The notes below the pieces were generated by a model. The model was not told the origin of the DNA and made no database searches. It worked only from the letters and a program-made list of their open reading frames with translations. From Hymenobacter cavernae (GTDB lineage Bacteria; Bacteroidota; Bacteroidia; Cytophagales; Hymenobacteraceae): a stretch of DNA of 64,000 nucleotides. The stretch lies in the NCBI RefSeq assembly GCF_014641455.1, contig NZ_BMHT01000003.1, positions 367,921-431,920 on the forward strand, in the 5' to 3' direction. Positions 58,497 through 64,000 of the stretch are shown piece after piece. The position numbers and the translations under genes are program-made. Position 1 is the stretch's first letter; each line of letters starts with the position of its first letter.

Positions 58497-60683
58497 TTAT
58501 CGCACGACGAGCGTAGCCATAGCCGCTTTAGCAGCACCTAGGTCCTGGCTGCGCTGCGTAGGCAGGGAGCCGGCAACCCAGATCTTCACCGGCCCTGAAG
58601 GCGCTACGGCTTCGCCTTTTTCATTGATAAGCGCCAGCATAGCAGGCGTCAGGGTGAACTTGACGGTGGTGCTGGCGCCTGGCTGGAGCTTTACCCGTTT
58701 GAAGCTTTTGAGCGAATACAAGGGCGTTTGGCGGCTGGGGCGCGCCTGGTGGGTCAGGTAAAGCTGCACTACTTCTTCGCCTTCCATCTTGCCGGTGTTC
58801 GTGATGATAGCTTCTACGTCAACGGGCTTGTTTTTAGCCACTTTACTGGCCGATAGTTTTACGCCAGGATACTCAAACTTGGCATAGCTCAGGCCGTAGC
58901 CGAACGGGTACATAGGTTCCGCCTCCAGGTAGCGGTAGGTGCGGCCCTTCATGCCGTAGCTTTCGTAGGCCGGCAGCTGGTCAAGCGACTTAGGAAAGGT
59001 GATAGGCAGCTTACCCGAAGGCGAAGCTTTGCCGAAAATGATGTCGGCCACGGCGTTGCCACCTTCCTCACCGGGGTACCAGGCCAGCACGACGGCGTCG
59101 GCCAGCTCGTGCACTTCGGCCAGGTTCATGGGGCTGCCACCCGTCACGACGGCAATGATGGGGCGCTTGTTGTCTTTGCGCAGCTTGCGCAGGAAGTCGA
59201 TCTGGTTTGGGGGCAGGTTGTAGTCGAGCCGGTCGCCGGCATGGGCGGAGGCAATGGACTCACCTTCTTCGCCTTCCAGCAAACCCGTGATGCCCATTAC
59301 CACAATGGTGGCGTCGGTTTGCTTGGCCTCACCAGTGGTCCAGTCAATGGGGTTCACGTTGGGCCGATCCAGTAGCATGCCTTGTTTGTACTCGATCTGG
59401 CTGCCGGGTTGTACGCCCGCCACCAGGCCTTCCAGAATGGTTGTCATCTGACCACTCACGCCGTAGTAGTTGCCGAGCAGCGCATCGACACTGGTAGCAT
59501 TCGGGCCCGTCACGAAGTACTTACCTAGGTCGTTGCGCAACGGCAGCACGCCGTTGTTCTTCAGCAGCACCACCGACTTCAAAGCCACTTCTCGGGCTAG
59601 TTGCCGGTGTTCGGCACTATTGATGACAGAGGTTGGAATCTGATCGTAGGGCGTCGCGCCTTTCGGGTCGAACAGACCTAGCTTGAAGCGCGTGCGCAGC
59701 AGCACGGCCAGGGAGCTGTCGAGCTGAGTTTCCTTCAGCAAACCTTGCTTCACCGCTCCCACCAGCGCCGTGTAGGTATCACCGCAGTTAAGGTTAACGC
59801 CCCGCTGCAAGGCTAGCACGGCGGCTTCGGTCTGGTTCTTCACGACTTTATGCCCCTGGTATAAATCATCCAACGCCCCGCAGTCGGACACCACATGGCC
59901 GCGGAAACCCCATTCTTTTCGCAGCACGTCTTGCAGCAGGAAGGCATTGCCGCAGCACGGTTCGCCGTTGGTGCTGTTGTAGGCGCACATTACGGCTTCC
60001 ACTTTGGCATTCACCAGCGCGTGAAAAGCAGGCAGGTAGGTTTCGCGTAAGTCTTGGGGGCTAGCTTGGGCATTGAACTCGTGGCGCAATTTCTCGGGGC
60101 CGCTGTGCACGGCGTAGTGCTTGGCGCAGGCTGCCACTTTCAGGTACTTCGGGTCGTTGCCTTGTAAGCCTTTCACGAAAGCGACACCCATGCGCGAGGT
60201 CAGGTATGGATCTTCGCCGTAGGTTTCCTGACCGCGGCCCCAGCGCGGGTCGCGGAAGATGTTGATGTTGGGCGTCCAGAAGGTGAGGCCGCCATATTTT
60301 ACATAGTGGTTTTGGGCCACGGCTGCATTGTACATGGCGCGGGCTTCATCGGAAATGGCATTGGCCTCGCGCTGAGCTAGGTCGTCGTCGAAGGTAGCGG
60401 CTAAGCCAATGGCTTGCGGGAATACGGTTGCCGGTCCGGAGCGCCCTACACCGTGTAAGGCTTCATTCCACCAGCTGTAGGCCGGTATATTCAGCCGCTG
60501 AATGGGCGCGCTCTGGTCCAGCATTTGGGCTACTTTTTCTTCCAGCGTTAGCTTCGAAATCAAGTCATTAACCCGCACACTGAGCGACTGATTCGGATTA
60601 AGATACAACGCTTGTTGCTGAGCCCGAGCACCTTGTAGGCTGAGTAGAACCAGCGCGGAAGAAAGAAGTAGGCGTTTTGGCAT
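58497..60683 (-). CDS. GH3 beta-xylosidase / beta-glucosidase
   Basis: 728 residues, signal peptide to about residue 21 (ARAQ). N-terminal TIM barrel with YSWWNEALHGVGRSGPATVFPQAIGLAATFD, TFWTPNINIFRDPRWGRGQETYGEDPYLTSRM, ACAKHYAVHSGPE, and the nucleophile D267 in GFRGHVVSDCGALDD. The alpha/beta sandwich domain contains VVLLKNNGVLPL, GITGLLEGEEGE and GSPMNLAEVHELADAVVLAWYPGEEGGNAVADIIFG; a fibronectin-III-like domain ends the protein (PVDVEAIITNTGKMEGEEVVQLYLTHQ). The SWWNEALHGVGR and YEDPY-type sequence is usual for xylan 1,4-beta-xylosidases, which suits the locus; a beta-glucosidase cannot be excluded. Confidence 0.9.
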   Translation of the reverse strand: MPKRLLLSSALVLLSLQGARAQQQALYLNPNQSLSVRVNDLISKLTLEEKVAQMLDQSAPIQRLNIPAYSWWNEALHGVGRSGPATVFPQAIGLAATFDDDLAQREANAISDEARAMYNAAVAQNHYVKYGGLTFWTPNINIFRDPRWGRGQETYGEDPYLTSRMGVAFVKGLQGNDPKYLKVAACAKHYAVHSGPEKLRHEFNAQASPQDLRETYLPAFHALVNAKVEAVMCAYNSTNGEPCCGNAFLLQDVLRKEWGFRGHVVSDCGALDDLYQGHKVVKNQTEAAVLALQRGVNLNCGDTYTALVGAVKQGLLKETQLDSSLAVLLRTRFKLGLFDPKGATPYDQIPTSVINSAEHRQLAREVALKSVVLLKNNGVLPLRNDLGKYFVTGPNATSVDALLGNYYGVSGQMTTILEGLVAGVQPGSQIEYKQGMLLDRPNVNPIDWTTGEAKQTDATIVVMGITGLLEGEEGESIASAHAGDRLDYNLPPNQIDFLRKLRKDNKRPIIAVVTGGSPMNLAEVHELADAVVLAWYPGEEGGNAVADIIFGKASPSGKLPITFPKSLDQLPAYESYGMKGRTYRYLEAEPMYPFGYGLSYAKFEYPGVKLSASKVAKNKPVDVEAIITNTGKMEGEEVVQLYLTHQARPSRQTPLYSLKSFKRVKLQPGASTTVKFTLTPAMLALINEKGEAVAPSGPVKIWVAGSLPTQRSQDLGAAKAAMATLVVR

Positions 60684-60770
60684 GCAGTGGGAGATGAAAG
60701 AGCGTGAATTAGGTTGGTAGTGGAGGCAGGAGCAGAAATGTGGATGGGTGCACGACCCTAGGTCCCCGAA

Positions 60771-60796
60771 TAGCCCAGGGAGTAAGCCCTGGGCTA
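60771..60796 (-). terminator. Hairpin after the esterase gene
   Basis: A perfect 10-bp stem TAGCCCAGGG / CCCTGGGCTA around AGTAAG, located 28 bp downstream of the esterase stop. T-tract is weak. Confidence 0.65.
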
Positions 60797-60823
60797 GGGA
60801 ATACAGCGTTATAGCAGTGACAC

Positions 60824-62824
60824 CTAGCTTTTAGGATTAGATACCTCAGCCTGGAAGGTAGAAGCCGGCAATCCTTCCTTATTGTAGAGCTTAGTGCCTT
60901 CCGGATTGTCGGCCCAGGCGTAGCGCACAGATACTGGATTTGTTACTTGGTCACTCCAGACGACTACCTTGTTGCCTTCAATCTTAGCGTTAGCCCACAC
61001 GTACTTCTTGTCAGCGCCGGCCACAGCGAAGTACTTCAGGTCACCGTCGCCTTTGGCAACCAAGCCGCTACCGGTGCTAGCGAAGGTAATCGTCACCTTA
61101 TTGCCGTTTACTTGCATGCTTTGGTATAAGGGTCCCGACGCTATCACACTTTTGTCGCTATAGGCTGCTTTTTGAGCAGCCAGGGCCAAGCGGTGCCCCA
61201 CTGTTTGCTTGTCGAGGGGGTGAATGTCATTCCATTCGCCCACATCAAGCAGCGTTGCCATACCTGTGTGCGGCACGACAAGTGTGCGACGTTGCGCGTC
61301 ACGTAGCGCCGCCCAGCCACTTTCGCTAGGCTCTTTTTTCACCGCCATGAAGTTAGGCAACTGCGCGTAGATGAAGGGCAGCGCTGGCTGTTTAGCCTGA
61401 TTTCGCCAGTCGTTGATGAGGCTGGTGAGCAGCGCTTGGTAATCCTCCGGATGACCGGTGTTCGACTCGCCCTGATACCACAGCACGCCCTTTACAGCGT
61501 ACGGTATTACCGGCGCAATCATGCCGTTGTAGAGGCCGCCCGGCTGGTACTGGAAGGTAGTGGTGCCCGGTGTAGGTGGCATGGTAGCACCTAGCTTGTA
61601 CTGCCAAGGGCCACGCAGGTCCAGCATCTGACCGCCGGCCGTGAGCTGATAATTCTTACCCATCGTAAAGCCGCCCCGACCACCGTTGCTGATGAGGCGC
61701 ACCACTATCACGTTCTTGCCCGCCTTGAGCACGCCCGGTTTGAAGTCGTACTTGCGCGGCGGGTACTGGTAGCCAGTAGTGCCCACCAACTGGCCATTGA
61801 TGTAGGTAGAATCAGCATCGACCAACGTACCTAGCTCCAGACGAGCGGGCTGCCCTACCATACTGGCGGGCACCTCTACTTCCTTCCGGAACCATACCAC
61901 GCCGTTCACCGGGCCGAGCGGCGTCTGGTTGGCCCAATAGCCGGGCACATTCATGGTCGCCCAGCTGCTGGCATCGTAGCCCGTAGCCGACCACTTCAGT
62001 TGGCCGGGTGCTTCACCTAGGTCCGTTTGGTGCAGGCGCTTGTACCAGTCGGCGACGGCCGCACCTTCGCGTTGCTTGATGCCGGCTACCAGCGTGCTGT
62101 CTTTGTACTTTGCTCCCTGCTGCTCGTAGGTCGGAAACTTCTTCAGCGCGTCGGCACTCAGCCAGGCCTCAATTGGTGAGCCGCCTACCGCATCCTTTAT
62201 GATACCTACCGGCACTTGGTACTTGGTGCTGAGGTCTTTGGCAAAGAAGTACGCTACGGCCGAGAATTGTGGCAAGCTCTGCGGATCAACGCCTATCCAG
62301 GAGCCACCCGTTACGTCAGATTTGGGACCGTTGAAGGCGTACGTTAACGGTACATTGAACTGCCGGATGCGAGGGTTGGCAGGCAGTGCAAACTCCTGCG
62401 GGTACTTGTCGCGCACGCGGCTCATCGGCGTTTCCATGTTCGATTGCCCCGAGCACAGCCACACGTCACCGACGAACACGTCTTTCAGGGTGAGGTGGTT
62501 CGTCCCCGCCACCTCCATCTGGAATGGTCCGCCGGCTTTTAGCTTACTTAGTTTAACTACCCATTTTCCATCAGCACCGGCTTTCGTCTGCTGCGTCTGG
62601 CCCGCGAAGGACACCTTCACGGCTTCCCCTGGTTTGGCCCATCCCCACACAGGAACTACCGTTTCGCGCTGCAATACCATGCCGTCGCTTACCAAACGAG
62701 GCAGGCGCACTTCCGCCGCGGCTTGCTGTCCAGATAACAGCAAATTACTCGTTATTGCTACTAGGAGAAAGCGCCCAGATCGTGGACCAGAAGCTAGCGC
62801 TTTCGTGTTTTTACTCTTGTTCAT
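60824..62824 (-). CDS. Sialate O-acetylesterase-family (SGNH) carbohydrate esterase
   Basis: 666 residues from the ATG at 62822-62824 (MNKSKNTKALASG...); the frame reaches 62881 but that start would overlap the end of the GH35 remnant and hides the signal peptide LLVAITSNLLLSGQQAAA. An Ig-like N-domain (LVSDGMVLQRETVVPVWGWAKPGEAVKVSFAGQ) is followed by the SGNH fold: catalytic Ser in WLCSGQSNMETPMSR, VGIIKDAVGGSPIEAWLS, GVLWYQGESNTGHPEDYQALLTSLINDWR, and a DxxH end motif in GEWNDIHPLDKQ. An inserted jelly-roll (about 290-420) is usual for this family. In a xylan locus it probably removes acetyl groups from xylan (CE6/CE20-like), not from sialic acid; that is inference. Confidence 0.85.
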   Translation of the reverse strand: MNKSKNTKALASGPRSGRFLLVAITSNLLLSGQQAAAEVRLPRLVSDGMVLQRETVVPVWGWAKPGEAVKVSFAGQTQQTKAGADGKWVVKLSKLKAGGPFQMEVAGTNHLTLKDVFVGDVWLCSGQSNMETPMSRVRDKYPQEFALPANPRIRQFNVPLTYAFNGPKSDVTGGSWIGVDPQSLPQFSAVAYFFAKDLSTKYQVPVGIIKDAVGGSPIEAWLSADALKKFPTYEQQGAKYKDSTLVAGIKQREGAAVADWYKRLHQTDLGEAPGQLKWSATGYDASSWATMNVPGYWANQTPLGPVNGVVWFRKEVEVPASMVGQPARLELGTLVDADSTYINGQLVGTTGYQYPPRKYDFKPGVLKAGKNVIVVRLISNGGRGGFTMGKNYQLTAGGQMLDLRGPWQYKLGATMPPTPGTTTFQYQPGGLYNGMIAPVIPYAVKGVLWYQGESNTGHPEDYQALLTSLINDWRNQAKQPALPFIYAQLPNFMAVKKEPSESGWAALRDAQRRTLVVPHTGMATLLDVGEWNDIHPLDKQTVGHRLALAAQKAAYSDKSVIASGPLYQSMQVNGNKVTITFASTGSGLVAKGDGDLKYFAVAGADKKYVWANAKIEGNKVVVWSDQVTNPVSVRYAWADNPEGTKLYNKEGLPASTFQAEVSNPKS

Positions 62825-62858
62825 GCGGTGTATTGCGCTAATACGTGTAGAGTTTAAT

Positions 62859-63579
62859 TTACTGAATTTCGTATTCTTCACCCGGTATCCGCACGTGGCG
62901 GCCCTGGTGGTCCAGGTCGCCGTTCATGCGCCGCCCAGCTATCCATTTCTCCCCTTCAAGGTGCCCTTCATCTACGCTCAGGTAACCGGCGCGCTTACCC
63001 TTGACCGTAGGCTCACAGGTAAGTACAACGCCAGTGCCTACTACGTAAAATTCATCGGGCGCTACAGCAATGATCATCCCGCCTCTCGGCGACCATTGCC
63101 TCTTCTTTGCCCCTAGCGACCAACCTAGGGTGTACTCGTGCTTGGCGATAAAACGATAGTCGCCGAGCGTAGTAGTGCGAGCAACTTAGTCCTTTTCAAG
63201 CAGGAAGCCGCGCACTTGATTTTGCGGCTGGTGCTTGGCCAGCAGGAAACTTACTTGTTGCAAAAGCTCGTTGGCCTTACCAATGGGTGCGCCTTGCAGG
63301 TTGTCGCTACCCTCAATAGCGAAGGGCGAGAAAGGCAATTATAGTTACCGAACGCAAATAATGCTTTAGCATCGACGCCATTCTCGAAGCGATGCTCGGG
63401 GATAAACAGGGGTTACCTAGCTCTCCCCCCAAAATAAAGAAGGATTTGTTGTCGACGAGCACCTGGGTACTTGTCTCATTCTTCACGAGTCGGGGTATGC
63501 TACTTGCGGCGTTCTGCTGCGCCTGACCTGTTATGAGGCTTAAAGAAAACAGATATACCAGCAGGAACCTGGTTCTCAT
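62859..63579 (-). pseudogene. Decayed GH35/DUF5597 beta-galactosidase-type gene
   Basis: The start (ATG 63577-63579) gives a signal peptide MRTRFLLVYLFSLSLITGQAQQ and the N-terminal stretch SIPRLVKNETSTQVLVDNKSFFILGGELG, the start of GH35 beta-galactosidases with a DUF5597 tail. Then the sequence derails, and about 400 residues that should hold the catalytic TIM barrel are missing. The DUF5597 tail remains: GAPIGKANELLQQVSFLL, an in-frame TAA after RGFLLEKD, then GDYRFIAKHEYTLGWSLG and the ending GHLEGEKWIAGRRMNGDLDHQ, RHVRIPGEEYEIQ. Deletion, frameshift and stop together make a working enzyme impossible. Confidence 0.75.
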
Positions 63580-63651
63580 TGAAGTGCAGTAACGTGTATA
63601 CAATAATAACGGCAGATGTTGACAGAACGAGTTAGCTACGGCCGTACAGTA

Positions 63652-63687
63652 GCAAAAAGCGGAACGGCCAGCATAACTGGCCGTTCC
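63652..63687 (-). terminator. Terminator of the SusD gene
   Basis: GGAACGGCCA and TGGCCGTTCC (63661-63670, 63678-63687) pair perfectly around GCATAAC; a T-run follows on the minus strand (plus AAAAA at 63653-63658). Confidence 0.82.
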
Positions 63688-63705
63688 TGAAGAAATATGT
63701 TTGAT

Positions 63706-64000
63706 TTAGTACCCAGGATTCTGGGTGATCTTTTGACCAGTACGATCAATTTCCGTTTGCGGAATAGGACGCAATACGTGGTAATCTTTGATGTTGGCAG
63801 CAGCATTAGAGCCATAAACACCATTGGCGCGGTTCGTCAGCGGTGGGTTATAAAGCTTTACCCGCTCTAGCAGCTTGCCAGTACGCTTCAGATCGTACCA
63901 ACGCAGCATCTCACCGCATAGCTCACGCGCACGCTCGTCGAGGATGAAGTCGATATTGACCTGATTAGCGGTAATTTCCATTTGGGTGGTTTTACCCGTT
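63706..64000 (-). CDS. SusD/RagB-family nutrient-binding outer-membrane lipoprotein, C-terminal part
   Basis: About 98 visible residues; the frame is open through the right edge of the window (NGKTTQMEITANQVNIDFILDE...), so this is the C-terminal end of a larger protein. The pattern IDFILDERARELCGEMLRWYDLKRTGKLLERVKLYNPP, followed by YHVLRPIPQTEIDRTGQKITQNPGY, is the characteristic end of SusD proteins: ELxGExxRWxDLKRTG and LxPIPxxExxxNxxxxQNPGY. It binds oligosaccharides at the cell surface together with a SusC TonB-dependent porin, whose gene should lie further right (not visible). It marks the xylan locus as a polysaccharide-utilisation locus. Confidence 0.92.
   Translation of the reverse strand, partial: TGKTTQMEITANQVNIDFILDERARELCGEMLRWYDLKRTGKLLERVKLYNPPLTNRANGVYGSNAAANIKDYHVLRPIPQTEIDRTGQKITQNPGY

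Larger units (their letters stand above)
79..63128. repeat. Dispersed palindrome CCTAGG / ACCTAGGT
   Basis: By hand I found about 71 copies of CCTAGG and about 38 of the octamer ACCTAGGT, spread over the whole window, both inside and between genes. Examples: 79, 796, 1417, 6368, 9763, 15927, 17193, 21483, 24183, 25110, 27633, 31935, 36832, 46281, 47889, 51646, 57587, 62016. Within genes it is mostly in the Leu-Gly frame (CTA GGT). Confidence 0.85.

Overview
The window looks like a chromosomal segment of a Hymenobacter-like member of the Bacteroidota (Cytophagales). Evidence read from the sequence: fairly GC-rich coding DNA; three secreted proteins with type IX secretion (T9SS) C-terminal sorting domains; a SusD-family lipoprotein at the right edge; a primary sigma factor that starts directly at region 1.2; promoter -7 boxes of the TAnnTTTG type instead of E. 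coli-like -10 boxes; weak or absent Shine-Dalgarno sequences; and a bacillithiol deacetylase gene. The genus assignment is inference; no rRNA is present.

Layout. 1-4.1 kb: a partial outer-membrane barrel protein and a 1075-residue TPR protein. 4.3-14.3 kb: a small lipoprotein and two giant T9SS cargo proteins (a pectate-lyase-like beta-helix with five PA14 domains, and a VCBS/FG-GAP repeat protein), separated by a 0.9 kb AT-rich gap. 14.8-33.9 kb: mostly housekeeping genes (holA, tyrS, a histone H1-like protein, an alpha-oxoamine synthase probably for sphingo- or sulfonolipids, a biotin carboxylase, tRNA-Met, a START-like protein, an LptF/LptG permease, rpsO, pnp, the primary sigma factor, trxB, an M23/LysM peptidase, bshB1), then a stand-alone sigma region 2 protein and two small proteins. 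33.9-44.3 kb: NDH-2, then a tripartite RND efflux system with a two-component system and a small acidic membrane protein. 44.5-48.0 kb: an aldo/keto reductase, a 59-residue small gene next to an sce7726-like nuclease, and a small T9SS protein. 48.2-64 kb: a minus-strand xylan-utilisation locus with SusD (partial), a decayed GH35 gene, a sialate O-acetylesterase-family esterase, GH3, xylB, xylA, GH10, GH115, GH8 and GH43.

The xylan genes form a complete route. SusD captures oligosaccharides at the surface. GH10 cuts the xylan backbone, GH115 removes (methyl)glucuronic acid, the esterase probably removes acetyl groups, GH43 and GH3 remove arabinose or xylose, GH8 trims xylose from reducing ends, and XylA/XylB convert xylose to xylulose 5-phosphate. 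A 38-bp perfect palindrome made of two LacI-type half-sites lies upstream of xylBA.

The most unusual signals are in the DNA rather than the proteins. (1) The palindrome CCTAGG, mostly as ACCTAGGT, is strongly over-represented throughout (about 70 copies by hand count), inside genes mainly as Leu-Gly codons, like a highly iterated palindrome. (2) At least six intergenic junctions carry long imperfect-to-perfect hairpins whose arms are built from 7-nt or 8-nt near-repeats. The unit sequence differs at every locus while the architecture stays the same. (3) A dispersed GTAGAGACGCAA hairpin element occurs in three copies near 44.4 and 46.6 kb. All counts and alignments were done by eye.
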